From NCBI RefSeq assembly GCF_001404515.1, contig NZ_CXWE01000002.1, forward strand, positions 186,001 to 250,000: a stretch of DNA of 64,000 bases. The letters run 5' to 3'. Each line of letters begins with the position of its first letter. Positions within the stretch are counted from its first letter, which is position 1. The translations under genes and the position numbers were made by a program. Below are positions 7,994-16,979 of this stretch, piece after piece. The stretch comes from Roseibium album. Lineage in GTDB: Bacteria; Pseudomonadota; Alphaproteobacteria; Rhizobiales; Stappiaceae. The notes beneath the pieces were generated by a model. The model was not told the origin of the DNA. It saw only the letters and a program-made list of their open reading frames with translations, and did not search any database.

Positions 7994-9151
7994 GTGAAAC
8001 TGAGTGACTGCAACAATTTCCAGGATTTCAGGAAACTCGCGAAAAAGCGTCTTCCAGGTCCGATCTTCCACTACATCGACGGCGCAGCCGACGACGAAGT
8101 GACCTACCGCCGCAACACCGAAGCCTATGCATCCTGCGACCTGGTTCCCAATGTTCTTGCCGGCGTCGAAAACGTCGACATGAGTGTCGAGGTCATGGGT
8201 CAGAAACTCGACATGCCCGTCTATTGCGCACCGACCGCCCTGCAAAGGCTGTTTCACCATGACGGTGAACGCGCGGTCGCGCGTGCGGCAACGAAATACG
8301 GGACGATGTTCGGTGTGTCTTCGCTTGCCACCGTTACGGTCGAAGAGATTTCAACGATTGCCAACACGCCGAAGATGTTCCAGTTCTACTTCCACAAGGA
8401 CCGTGGCTTGAACGATGCCTTGCTGGAACGTGCAAGGGAGGCAAATTTCGAGGTCCTGGCGCTTACCGTTGACACCATCACCGGCGGCAACAGGGAGCGT
8501 GACCTGAGGACCGGCTTTACCTCGCCGCCGAAACTCACTCTGGAATCCCTGTTGAGTTTTGCCGCGCATCCCATGTGGGCGTGGAACTTTTACACCAAGC
8601 CCAAGTTCGACATGCCGCATCTGTCCGGTTACGTCAGCGAGGGAACCAATGTCGCCGTTTCCGTCGGCAACTATTTTTCCACGATGCTCGACCAGTCCAT
8701 GAACTGGAAAGACGCCGAAGAGCTCTGCGCCAAATGGAACGGGCAGTTTGCTCTTAAGGGCATCATGAGCGTTGAAGATGCCAAGCGGGCGGTTGATATC
8801 GGCTGCACAGGGATCATGGTGTCGAACCATGGCGGCAGGCAGCTGGACGGTTCGCGCAGTCCGTTTGACCAGCTTGCCGAAATCGTCGATGCGGTCGGCG
8901 ACAAGATAGATGTGATCTGCGAAGGCGGTATTCAGCGCGGCACGCATGTTCTCAAGGCCCTGTCGGTCGGTGCAAAGGCATGCTCCGGCGGCCGTCTCTA
9001 CCTCTATGCGCTTGCCGCCGCAGGCCAGGCCGGCGTCGAACGCGCCCTGGGCAATCTGCGAACGGAAATCGAACGCGACATGAAGCTGATGGGAATCACC
9101 AGTCTGGACCAGTTGAGCCGGGACAATCTGCGGTTCCGAAACGACATCTGA
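7994..9151 (+). CDS. lldD: FMN-dependent alpha-hydroxyacid dehydrogenase (L-lactate dehydrogenase-like)
   Basis: 385 residues, GTG start with TGGGAG seven bases upstream. The family oxidises L-2-hydroxyacids such as L-lactate to 2-oxoacids, passing electrons to quinone or cytochrome. FMN/substrate residues are visible: K255 (ALKGI), catalytic His279 and R282 in VSNHGGRQLDG, and D160 in LTVD. The start FRKLAKKRLPGPIFHYIDGAADDE is canonical. The TIM barrel is full length. The family loop AxGRPxLYGL here reads SGGRLYLYAL, so the substrate could differ from lactate. It follows the fusion gene, which would handle 2-oxoacids, and converges on putA. Confidence 0.85.
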   Translation: MKLSDCNNFQDFRKLAKKRLPGPIFHYIDGAADDEVTYRRNTEAYASCDLVPNVLAGVENVDMSVEVMGQKLDMPVYCAPTALQRLFHHDGERAVARAATKYGTMFGVSSLATVTVEEISTIANTPKMFQFYFHKDRGLNDALLERAREANFEVLALTVDTITGGNRERDLRTGFTSPPKLTLESLLSFAAHPMWAWNFYTKPKFDMPHLSGYVSEGTNVAVSVGNYFSTMLDQSMNWKDAEELCAKWNGQFALKGIMSVEDAKRAVDIGCTGIMVSNHGGRQLDGSRSPFDQLAEIVDAVGDKIDVICEGGIQRGTHVLKALSVGAKACSGGRLYLYALAAAGQAGVERALGNLRTEIERDMKLMGITSLDQLSRDNLRFRNDI

Positions 9152-9182
9152 CGACGTCCGCTTTGGCGACCAATTCCCGATA

Positions 9183-9215
9183 CGGGCAGCGCGTTCATTT
9201 GTGAACTGCTGCCCG
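9183..9215. terminator. Convergent hairpin between lldD and putA
   Basis: CGGGCAGC (9183-9190) pairs with GCTGCCCG (9208-9215), with an inner GTTCA-TTTG-TGAAC stem. The long symmetric hairpin lies in a 102-bp convergent gap, so it may stop transcription from both sides. No clean T-tract follows on either strand. Confidence 0.5.
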
Positions 9216-9253
9216 GCACAAGCGCTGCGAACCGGGTTCTTTGGAACCGTCGT

Positions 9254-12200
9254 TTAACTCGCCTCTGCAAGCAGACTTGCATTGCCACCGGCGGCCGTCG
9301 TGTCGATACACACATGCCGCTCCATCCGGCACCGTGCCGCCAGATCGTCTTCCGCAAGGAGCGGGATCAGGCGGCCTGACCGATTGGCCAGATGCCTGCG
9401 GGTGGTTGCGAGATCGTCCGTTTCGCTCCAAAGCGCGACGGCATCAAAGCCGTCGATGTCTTCCAGCGCCTTTCGGGAAAGGAACCCGTCCACGCTGCTC
9501 ACACCGCTGGCTCCAGGAACAACAACGACCGCAGTGCAGCCATTTGCCCGTGCCGTATCTGCCTGACGATCCGCGGCAGCCGCTGTTGGACCAAGGCAAA
9601 GAACAGTACCCCGGCCAAAAGTTGAAAGCCGGTTGGATTCACCGGTCGGACCCGGCAGGGAAATCGATTCCAGTCTTGGATACCGCTGCTGCCTCGCCTT
9701 TGCGAGCAGCGCAGTCACGTCCGCCGGGTCAGCTTCGGGTCCCGAAACAGGTTTCAGGGTCTCCATGCCCGGTTTTGCAAACCGTGGCACATAGTTCGGG
9801 CCGCCTGCCTTCGGACCGGTGCCGGACAGCCCCTCACCGCCAAACGGCTGGGATCCGACAATCGCTCCGATCTGGTTCCGGTTGATGTACATGTTGCCGA
9901 CATTCAGCCGCGACGTGACCTGTTCGACCCGGTCGTCGATCCGCGAGTGCATGCCGAAGGTCAGGCCGTATTCGGTCGCGTTGATGGCATCAACAACCGC
10001 ATCCAGTTCATCAGACCGGAATGTTGCGACATGCATCACCGGTCCGAAAATCTCCCTGGTCAGGTCCGCGATGCCGCCGACCTTGATGACAGCAGGTCCG
10101 ACGAATGTTCCTTCGGAAGGTGTGCCCAGTTGCTTGAGAAGGCGCCCTTCTTTGCGCGCGGTTTCGACATGCGCATCAATTTCCGAACGCGCACCTTCGT
10201 TGATAACCGGACCGAGATCCGTGCGATAGGACCAGGGATCACCCACAACGAGTTCGTCCATGGCACCGTAGAGCATCTCCAGAAACGGCTCGGCAATATC
10301 TTCCTGAAGATAAAGTAGGCGCAGCGCTGAGCAGCGCTGACCCGCCGACTGGAAGGCGGACGCGATGATGTCCTTGATCGCCTGCTCCGGCAGCGCGGTA
10401 CTGTCGACGATCATAGCATTCAGGCCACCGGTCTCGGCGATCAGCGGCGCCGAAGGATCGAGGGCACCGGCCATGGCCCGGTTGATCGTCTGCGCAGTCG
10501 CCGTCGAGCCTGTAAAACACAGTCCCTTGATGCGCTGGTCCGCGCTGAGTTTCGCGCCGACCACTGACCCCCTTCCAGGCAGCAATTGAAGGCAGGCTTG
10601 CGGGACTCCCGCCTTGTGCAACAGACGAACCGCGACACTGGCGGTCAGGGATGTCGGGTCTGCAGGCTTTGCCAGCACACCGTTTCCCGCGGCAAGCGCT
10701 GCTGCAATCTGTCCGGTGAAGATCGCAAGTGGAAAGTTCCAGGGCGAAATGCACGAAACCAGGCCGCGTGCCGGCATCCGGAGTTCCTCGGCCCGGGCGG
10801 AGTAATAACGCAGGAAGTCCACCGCCTCGCGCAACTCGGCGATCGCGTCGAGCGGTGTCTTGCCGGCCTCCCGGGTCAGGACGGCAAAGAGTTCGCCGAA
10901 ATTCGCTTCATAAAGACAGGACGCACGTCTCAGCACTTCCGCGCGCATGCCCGCGGACGCCGGCCACGCCTTCGCACCGGCAAGCGCTGTCTCGACGTCC
11001 GTTTCCGAGGCAAGCACCACGCTGCCGACTTCATCCTCATGGTTCGCCGGATTTATTACCGGCTTCACCTCGGCGCTGTCGACTTCGCCGAGGATCAGCG
11101 GTTCCACGTGCCACTTGTGTGTCCTGAAGGGCGAGCGCGCGGCCTCGATCCCGGCCAGATCGTCCGTATCGTGGAGATCCCAGCCCTTCGAGTTCTGCCG
11201 TTCGGAACCATAAAGATCAGCCGGTTCGGCGATCGGGCTTTTTCCGGCAGCCGTTCTCAGCGTTTCGAATGGATCCGCGGCCACCGTTTCCGGCGACACC
11301 TGCGTATCGACGATCTGGTTGACGAACGAGCTGTTCGCACCGTTCTCCAGAAGCCTGCGGACAAGGTACGCCAGAAGGTCGCGATGGGCACCCACCGGCG
11401 CGTAGATCCGGCAACGGCTGTTGCCTGCGGCCATCACATGGTCGTGCAGCGCTTCGCCCATGCCGTGAAGGCGCTGGAACTCATAGGCGGACGGATCGGC
11501 CGCCATCTCCAGGATTGCCGCAACCGTGTGCGCATTATGGGTCGCAAACTGCGGATAGATCCGGTCGGTCATGCCCAGCATCTTCTGCGCGCAGCAGATA
11601 TAGGAAACATCTGTCGCTGCCTTGCGCGTGAACACGGGAAATCCGGACAGTCCCTCGACCTGCGACCGCTTGATCTCCGTGTCCCAATACGCTCCCTTGA
11701 CGAGGCGCACCATGATCTTTCGGTCGAGCGCGCTCGCCAGTTCGTAGAGCCAGTCGATCACGGGACCTGCCCGCTTGCCATAGGCCTGGACGACGACACC
11801 GAAACCATCCCAGCCCGCCAGCGACGGGTCGCGTAGCACGGCCTCGATCACGTCCAGCGACAAGTCCAGCCGGTCTGCTTCTTCCGCATCGATGTTGAGC
11901 CCCATGCCGGCATCACGGGCCATTTTCGCAAGCTCCAGCGTGCGCGCGACCAGTTCGCTCATCACCCGGTCACGCTGACCGACTTCGTAGCGCGGATGCA
12001 GCGCCGACAGTTTGATCGAGATCCCCGGATTGTTGCGGATGTCATCTGACCGGCAGAGCGGGGCAAGGTTCCCGATCGCGTCGGAATAGGAGGTATAGAA
12101 TGCGTCCGCGTCGCGCGCGGTCAGCGCCGCCTCGCCGAGCATGTCGTAGGAATAGGTATAACCCTCCTCTTCCTTCTTCGCGCCACGCTTGACCGCCTCG

Positions 12201-12739
12201 GCAATCGTTTCGCCAAGCACGAATTGCCGTCCCATTTCCTTCATTGCCCGCCCGACGGCGGTGCGGATCACCGGCTCGCCGACGCGCTTGATCGCGCTCT
12301 TCAGGACGGCCGCCATGCCCTGACCCTCCTGCAGCACCTTTCCGGTCAGCATCAGGGCCCAAGTGGACGCATTGACCAGGGACGAACTGGACTTGCCGAG
12401 ATGTTCACCCCAGGCCGATGGCGCGATCTTGTCCTCGATCAGCGCATCAATGGTTTCCGCGTCCGGCACACGAAGCAAAGCTTCGGCAAGACACATCAGC
12501 GCGATGCCCTCTTCGCTCGAAAGGCCGTATTCGGCCAGGAAGACCTCCATCAGGCCAGGCCTGGTGTCCGATCGTATGGCCTCGACCAGCGTGACTGCCC
12601 GGGTTTTTGCCTTTTCCCGGACATCTGGCGGCACGGGCACGGCCCCCTTGAGGTCCGCAAGGACGGCGGCTTCGCCGCGCAGGTGATTGGCACGGATGGA
12701 AGAGCGGATATCGGTCAGGTCTGGCACGGAAAACCTCAT
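9254..12739 (-). CDS. putA: Bifunctional proline dehydrogenase / L-glutamate-5-semialdehyde dehydrogenase
   Basis: 1161 residues. It oxidises proline to glutamate in two FAD- then NAD-dependent steps with channelled intermediate, at the inner membrane surface. The proline dehydrogenase barrel spans about 180-485, with MVRLVKGAYWDTEIKR (343-358) and the RRLLENGANSSF substrate helix (461-472). The aldehyde dehydrogenase spans about 550-1000, with PWNFP (666-670), Glu769 (AETGG) and catalytic Cys803 (AGQRCSALR). There is no N-terminal ribbon-helix-helix domain, so this PutA cannot repress its own gene. The divergent Lrp-type gene fills that role. A C-terminal extension of about 150 residues is present. 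Confidence 0.97.
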   Translation of the reverse strand: MRFSVPDLTDIRSSIRANHLRGEAAVLADLKGAVPVPPDVREKAKTRAVTLVEAIRSDTRPGLMEVFLAEYGLSSEEGIALMCLAEALLRVPDAETIDALIEDKIAPSAWGEHLGKSSSSLVNASTWALMLTGKVLQEGQGMAAVLKSAIKRVGEPVIRTAVGRAMKEMGRQFVLGETIAEAVKRGAKKEEEGYTYSYDMLGEAALTARDADAFYTSYSDAIGNLAPLCRSDDIRNNPGISIKLSALHPRYEVGQRDRVMSELVARTLELAKMARDAGMGLNIDAEEADRLDLSLDVIEAVLRDPSLAGWDGFGVVVQAYGKRAGPVIDWLYELASALDRKIMVRLVKGAYWDTEIKRSQVEGLSGFPVFTRKAATDVSYICCAQKMLGMTDRIYPQFATHNAHTVAAILEMAADPSAYEFQRLHGMGEALHDHVMAAGNSRCRIYAPVGAHRDLLAYLVRRLLENGANSSFVNQIVDTQVSPETVAADPFETLRTAAGKSPIAEPADLYGSERQNSKGWDLHDTDDLAGIEAARSPFRTHKWHVEPLILGEVDSAEVKPVINPANHEDEVGSVVLASETDVETALAGAKAWPASAGMRAEVLRRASCLYEANFGELFAVLTREAGKTPLDAIAELREAVDFLRYYSARAEELRMPARGLVSCISPWNFPLAIFTGQIAAALAAGNGVLAKPADPTSLTASVAVRLLHKAGVPQACLQLLPGRGSVVGAKLSADQRIKGLCFTGSTATAQTINRAMAGALDPSAPLIAETGGLNAMIVDSTALPEQAIKDIIASAFQSAGQRCSALRLLYLQEDIAEPFLEMLYGAMDELVVGDPWSYRTDLGPVINEGARSEIDAHVETARKEGRLLKQLGTPSEGTFVGPAVIKVGGIADLTREIFGPVMHVATFRSDELDAVVDAINATEYGLTFGMHSRIDDRVEQVTSRLNVGNMYINRNQIGAIVGSQPFGGEGLSGTGPKAGGPNYVPRFAKPGMETLKPVSGPEADPADVTALLAKARQQRYPRLESISLPGPTGESNRLSTFGRGTVLCLGPTAAAADRQADTARANGCTAVVVVPGASGVSSVDGFLSRKALEDIDGFDAVALWSETDDLATTRRHLANRSGRLIPLLAEDDLAARCRMERHVCIDTTAAGGNASLLAEAS

Positions 12740-12843
12740 CGGTGAAACTTTCCGCCATTATACTCAATCTTCAAAAGGCACTTTTCCCGAGATGTGCTAT
12801 CTTGCAATCAAGAAAATCAAAATTACAGGGTTTGACAGGTCAT
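12740..12843. promoter_or_regulatory. Divergent putA / putR control region
   Basis: 104 bp separate the two start codons. It includes an inverted repeat AAAAG-GCA-CTTTT at 12773-12785 and an AT-rich stretch, plausible as the Lrp-type regulator's site. The exact operator is inferred. Confidence 0.4.
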
Positions 12844-13317
12844 ATGACGGCAAAAGAAACGGAAGTCGGGAAACTTGACCGCTTCGACCAGAAAATCCTG
12901 AAAGAACTCAGCCGGGAAGGCCGTTTGCCCGTGACGGACCTTGCAAAACGCGTGGGACTGTCGAAGAGCCCCTGCCAGGTGAGGCTGAAGCGGCTGCAGG
13001 CGGAAGGCTATATCCGCGGCTACAAGGCGGTTATTGATCAGGCAAAACTCGGGCTGGAACACATCGCCTTTGTCGAGGTCAAGCTCAAGGACACGACCGA
13101 ACAGGCGCTGAGCGCCTTCAACGACGCCGTCCGAGCGGTGCCTGAAATCGAACAGTGCCACATGATTGCCGGTGCTTTCGACTACCTGCTGAAGGTGCGC
13201 ACAAAAGACATTGCCAGCTACCGAGCGATCCTCGGCGAAACCATTTCCTCACTGCCCCATGTCGGCAACACCTCCACCCACGTGTCGATGCAGTCCGTCA
13301 AGGACGATGCGGGTTGA
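12844..13317 (+). CDS. putR: Lrp/AsnC-family regulator, probable PutR activator of putA
   Basis: 157 residues from ATG 12844. A longer frame opens at 12742, but the conserved N-terminus LDRFDQKILKELSREGRLP begins just after ATG 12844. The helix-turn-helix covers about residues 15-60 (VTDLAKRVGLSKSPCQVRLKRL) and the RAM/Lrp ligand-binding domain about 75-150. Alphaproteobacterial PutR proteins of this family activate putA in response to proline. The divergent position next to a PutA lacking its own DNA-binding domain supports that role. Confidence 0.9.
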   Translation: MTAKETEVGKLDRFDQKILKELSREGRLPVTDLAKRVGLSKSPCQVRLKRLQAEGYIRGYKAVIDQAKLGLEHIAFVEVKLKDTTEQALSAFNDAVRAVPEIEQCHMIAGAFDYLLKVRTKDIASYRAILGETISSLPHVGNTSTHVSMQSVKDDAG

Positions 13318-13481
13318 GCGCAGAATGAGTGCAGCGGGGGTCCTGTTCACGACACAACGATGCAGGGCATAAGACCGGTTCTGCCGAATATTTTTTCAAC
13401 CACTGCACGAGATTTTACACGCTCTCTCTCGATCTCGTCATCGGTAATCACGAAGCTTTTTCCTAGTATGCAAGATTGGAA

Positions 13482-14090
13482 TTATTTGGTGCGGTAAAAT
13501 CTGAGCGGTGAAGGAGAAGTGTCGTTTTGCTTAGTAATGTCGTGCAACTCATCAGATACGAATGCATTCCCCGGTCCATAAACGCCCGGGCCGATCCAAA
13601 GATGACGATCTTTGACAAGCTCTCCGTGCAACGCGATTTCGCGTTTATCTTTTGACAAATATGCTGGGCTTACAGACATTTTTTCCTTTCCAGTTGAGTC
13701 TGTGTAGATTCGCAAATTCTCGGACCGCTCAACATCGACCGCATCGACTGGATCAACGATGTTGATGATGTAGAGTTGTGCGATTTCCTCACCGTTTGGA
13801 GCATTGCGTAAAACATAAGTATGAAAGTAGTGCCGTCCCGGCTCCAAACGCTCAACGGCATCTCTGATTACGTCGCTGCAGTACCAAAACTGGATGCTAA
13901 ATAGGTTAGGAATCATAGCTGTTTTTTGTTCTAAGAAGCCGCTCCTAGGAAAAAATCTCACATCTATTTCTAGACCAAATTTCAAAGGATGAATGAAATC
14001 ATCCACGATATCACCCCAACTATCATCCCAATATTTATCTTCGTCTATGTCGGGGATATTTCTGTAACTCGTCGTCATGAAATAGGGCAT
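13482..14090 (-). CDS. Imm11 (DUF1629)-like immunity protein, apparently orphan
   Basis: 202 residues. The arrangement matches the polymorphic-toxin immunity family Imm11: an EPGRHYFH element near residue 82, LYIINIVDPVDAVD (residues 107-120), HLWIGPGVYGPGNAFVSDEL near residues 163-182, and a short C-terminal tail. Such proteins neutralise a cognate contact-dependent or type VI toxin in the cytoplasm. No toxin gene is visible within 10 kb on either side. The region is clearly more AT-rich than the flanking genes, suggesting horizontal transfer. Assignment rests on motif spacing and should be tested by profile search. Confidence 0.6.
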   Translation of the reverse strand: MPYFMTTSYRNIPDIDEDKYWDDSWGDIVDDFIHPLKFGLEIDVRFFPRSGFLEQKTAMIPNLFSIQFWYCSDVIRDAVERLEPGRHYFHTYVLRNAPNGEEIAQLYIINIVDPVDAVDVERSENLRIYTDSTGKEKMSVSPAYLSKDKREIALHGELVKDRHLWIGPGVYGPGNAFVSDELHDITKQNDTSPSPLRFYRTK

Positions 14091-14593
14091 TGTTTCTTCT
14101 CTATACTTAATCTGAGCTTTGGCAAACTGGCTTGCTGAAGATCAACTGCAACCGGCATGCAGGACCCGCGTCACCAAAATTCCCGCGCGGACCGACTGCT
14201 CGAAGCCATGGAACCGAAAAACCGTTTCCGTTTCTTTGGCGAGGCTTCGGCAAGGATCAGATTTCAAACATGGGCGTGAAGTCAAAACCCTTGAGTTTCG
14301 CCTGCTGAACTCTTTCAAAAAACGCTGACCAAGAAAAAAGAGAGTGCTGAACCTCTCGTCACCAATTCAATTGAATATTGGGCTGATCAGACCCTCCTAC
14401 GTACAAATACAGCATAAGCTCGGGTCATATTAACTAATGCCAGAAAATCCAAGAAATCCGTTGTAAATGGAATGCTAATAATTGCGATTGAACCTCTAGG
14501 CTGTCGCACAAAAAGTCGCTCAAAGAATTCAAAACCCAGCATTGGTGATGCTTAAAGAACATGCAAAAAGAGCATTCTACAGGAGGTTGTTTT
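14091..14593. other. 503-bp AT-rich intergenic region
   Basis: No intact gene is supported. A plus-strand 69-codon frame at 14119-14328 lacks a ribosome site. On the minus strand 14257-14330 encodes a possible C-terminal relic (reported separately). The rest is AT-rich and should include the divergent promoters for the Imm11-like and the following gene. Confidence 0.4.
14257..14330 (-). pseudogene. Possible C-terminal relic of a second Imm11-like gene
   Basis: Minus-strand reading gives FFERVQQAKLKGFDFTPMFEI then TGA. This resembles the usual Imm11 ending, in which a helix precedes a (K/T)G(L/F)xFxP(V/M) strand. It lies upstream of the intact Imm11-like gene on the same strand, and stops appear just before it. 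It is very short, so the assignment is tentative. Confidence 0.25.
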
Positions 14594-16162
14594 TTGGTTA
14601 TTAACAAACTTGCTCTTAGAAAGACTAATCAGGTAACTCTTATGTCTAAATTGAGCCGATTTTTGATATTTGGCGTTGTTACTGGATTTTTTTATTTTAC
14701 TTCATCACAAGTAATATTAAGTGAAACAAGCAATGACACATTATTTGATCTTTTTTTGGGCTGCATGGTCGACAAAGATCTTGAGTGTGCAGCTCACGTA
14801 GCTTCAGATGTCGCAGTATCGTTGAAGCAACAGTCCAAAATCCGACAAATTCCGACCGAAGGGTTGGCACGGCTACCTTCGACTCAACTGAAGATTTGGG
14901 CAGATCTGTCGGTTTACTATTCGTTGGAAGGAGACATCGAGTCCGCCAAACATTTTTTTCGCATGGCTTATCCTGAACGGATAGGCTCAGGCGCATTTTC
15001 AAGTGCGAGACCAATAAATGCGGCCGTTGAGTGGTTGATCTACGTAAGCATTGTGGAAAATAGATCTAAGGATTTCCATGAATTTATGAATTTCATCGAA
15101 GACTTTGAAGGCAATACCGCCAAGATAGATAGAAAAATTTTAGTTTTGCATAGAGTTGTTCGACGAATTGAAAAATTTGGAAAGCAATCAAAGTCCGGTT
15201 ACGAGGCTAAGATAATCTCTGAATGGATCAAAGATCAGGCAGATAGTGACAGCGTTAGCTCTAAATTTATCAGCCAGCTTATCTTGGATAGAAATTTCAG
15301 TTTGGCTAGACGTTTGCTCGCGTTCTTCCCAAGCCAGGATCTTCAAAAAATTTATTTGAACGAATTTGAGAAGCTAAAGAGTCAAGAGGCTATCTACGAA
15401 AAAATCACAAGCGAATTAGTGCAAAAAAATGAAAAAGCCTTGCATCTAACTATGCGCAGGTACCATGAAAAAGGTAAGGGCGTTTCGGAAGTTAAGCAGA
15501 TTGTTCGCGAACTACAAATGAGAGGTCGCTATGACCTTGTCCCAAATTTCATGTCAACTGCATTAAATTTCGCTCGGGAGTTCGAGGAAAGCAACTGTAG
15601 AATTGTTTACACTAACGCCGTTTTAGAGTTCATCGTTTCTTCAAATATTTCTGCGCTTCAAGAACACGCAATCGCAACGTTGCCGACCGATCTCGACTCA
15701 TCGACCGACCATAATTGTGAAGGCAACATTGTGGAATTTAATGAACACCATAGAGAAATTTTTATGGCGCTCATGTTTTCCCCTGAACAGCTTGCTACAC
15801 TCTCTTCAGAAAGCAGTTTCGCACAAAATTCCGGAGAGATTGTGAATTCGGTTTATGGCGTTGTTGGAGCAACAGCATCAAATCTGGACCAAAAGTCAGT
15901 TACGTTACTACTCACGCGCCTAGCAGAACTGCGTTCAATGGGAGACAGAATCACGAGATCTCGTCAACTAGTCTTCAATGCGGGAATAGCGCGACAATAC
16001 GGTTACGACCTAAGTGCTTTTGATCTACTGGCAGCAGCAATTTTTGTAGCGACCGATGCGTCAGATATCGAAAAACGGCAACTTCTTGTCACGGCGATAA
16101 ATGCTCTGTTTTCTTGGAGACATCAGCTTTCAAGAAAAAAATTCATAGCGCAGGCCTACTGA
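14594..16162 (+). CDS. Unknown exported, mostly helical (TPR-like) protein
   Basis: I do not recognise this protein. The perfect ribosome site AGGAGG at 14581-14586 is seven bases from TTG 14594, giving 522 residues. A weaker alternative is ATG 14642, and an earlier in-frame ATG at 14561 lies before the ribosome site. Near the N-terminus is a hydrophobic segment (RFLIFGVVTGFFYF) after basic residues, so a signal peptide or anchor is likely. The remainder is amphipathic helix rich in Leu, Ser, Glu and Lys, resembling solenoid repeats, with no catalytic motif. It is AT-rich like the adjacent immunity gene and unlike the flanking chromosome. Confidence 0.6.
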   Translation: MVINKLALRKTNQVTLMSKLSRFLIFGVVTGFFYFTSSQVILSETSNDTLFDLFLGCMVDKDLECAAHVASDVAVSLKQQSKIRQIPTEGLARLPSTQLKIWADLSVYYSLEGDIESAKHFFRMAYPERIGSGAFSSARPINAAVEWLIYVSIVENRSKDFHEFMNFIEDFEGNTAKIDRKILVLHRVVRRIEKFGKQSKSGYEAKIISEWIKDQADSDSVSSKFISQLILDRNFSLARRLLAFFPSQDLQKIYLNEFEKLKSQEAIYEKITSELVQKNEKALHLTMRRYHEKGKGVSEVKQIVRELQMRGRYDLVPNFMSTALNFAREFEESNCRIVYTNAVLEFIVSSNISALQEHAIATLPTDLDSSTDHNCEGNIVEFNEHHREIFMALMFSPEQLATLSSESSFAQNSGEIVNSVYGVVGATASNLDQKSVTLLLTRLAELRSMGDRITRSRQLVFNAGIARQYGYDLSAFDLLAAAIFVATDASDIEKRQLLVTAINALFSWRHQLSRKKFIAQAY

Positions 16163-16483
16163 TACCTGAAGCATCTGCGTGTTTTTGTAGCATGTGATCT
16201 GCTGCTTTGTTTGTCCTTGTTTTGAAGTTAGGCTATTTCCGATTTGGAGTGATTACTCAACGTGCCGCCCGAAACGCGCTTTGGAGCGGAGTGCGCCCCA
16301 TAGTATCTGGGGTGGACTAGGCCGTGGACTCATAAACGCGTAGCCAAAGGCGGATCGCCGCGAGCTTCACGAAGGTAAGGAAGTTGGCGGCCCGCTTCTC
16401 GTAACGGGTGGCAATGCGGCGGCAGTGAAGGTGTTTTTAATAGTCTAACGCGCCATCGATGATCGCTTATCCACAGGTTGTAT
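16163..16483. other. 321-bp region with an IS relic
   Basis: Apart from the transposase remnant at 16317-16436, no gene is seen. The sequence before the relic (16260-16316) includes GC-rich stretches that could be part of the same element's end. This marks the right edge of the AT-rich island. Confidence 0.4.
16317..16436 (-). pseudogene. C-terminal relic of an IS5-type transposase
   Basis: Minus-strand translation reads HCRRIATRYEKRAANFL, then a short Leu/Ala-rich helix including LAAIRLWLR, ending at TAG 16317-16319. RRIATRYEK..ANFL..V.LAA is the typical end of IS5-family (IS427-like) transposases. A TAA stop lies two codons before this segment, so only about 38 residues survive. No terminal repeats or second copy are visible. 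Confidence 0.75.
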
Positions 16484-16936
16484 CTACAGCTTCTGGAAGT
16501 CTTCCAGAATATCCAGCAGCTCCGCCAGGCGCTTCTTGCCGATGACCTCCTCGATGCGGGTCGCGATGGCCTGTGCCTGGTCCAGCTTGTCGTGGATGAT
16601 CGCCTGACCGGCCCCGGTGATGGCGACCGTCTGCTTGCGCCGGTCCTTCTCGTCCGCCTGTCGGGTCACAAGACCCTTTTCCAGGAGCGTCTGCACGATC
16701 CGGGTCTGGCTCGGCAAGAGCAGGCAGGCCCGCTCGGCCAGTGATGACGCGTCCTGCGGACCGAACTCCTCAAGAACCCTGAGGATCCGCCACTGCTGCT
16801 CGGTGATGCCGCAATCCGACAGCATCTCGCGTATCGGGCCCATGACCTTTTCCCGCGCCCGGATCAGGGCGATCGGAACGGAGCGTTTCGTTGAAGGCAG
16901 CGCAAGGGCGCCAGTGGCATTCAGATCGTCGGTCAT
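16484..16936 (-). CDS. hpaR: MarR-family regulator, HpaR type
   Basis: About 150 residues from ATG 16936. A GTG at 16972 is an alternative with no clear ribosome site. The winged-helix core matches HpaR: ITEQQWRILRVLEEFGPQDASSLAERACLL then PSQTRIVQTLLEKGLV. HpaR represses the homoprotocatechuate (4-hydroxyphenylacetate) meta-cleavage genes until the aromatic inducer binds. The divergent genes encode two lower-pathway enzymes, and a large palindrome lies between. Neighbouring hpaB/C/D/E/F genes are absent, so the remaining pathway must be elsewhere. Confidence 0.8.
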   Translation of the reverse strand: MTDDLNATGALALPSTKRSVPIALIRAREKVMGPIREMLSDCGITEQQWRILRVLEEFGPQDASSLAERACLLLPSQTRIVQTLLEKGLVTRQADEKDRRKQTVAITGAGQAIIHDKLDQAQAIATRIEEVIGKKRLAELLDILEDFQKL

Positions 16937-16979
16937 TGTCGGCTCATAGCGAATTGTGGTGCGGTTGGACACAAAAAGT

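Noticed and set aside
10586..11836. 416-codon plus-strand frame inside putA
   Set aside because: Opposite strand of the highly conserved PutA sequence. No family resemblance.
14119..14328. 69-codon plus-strand frame in the AT-rich gap
   Set aside because: No ribosome site and no recognisable content. The minus strand fits an Imm11 tail better.
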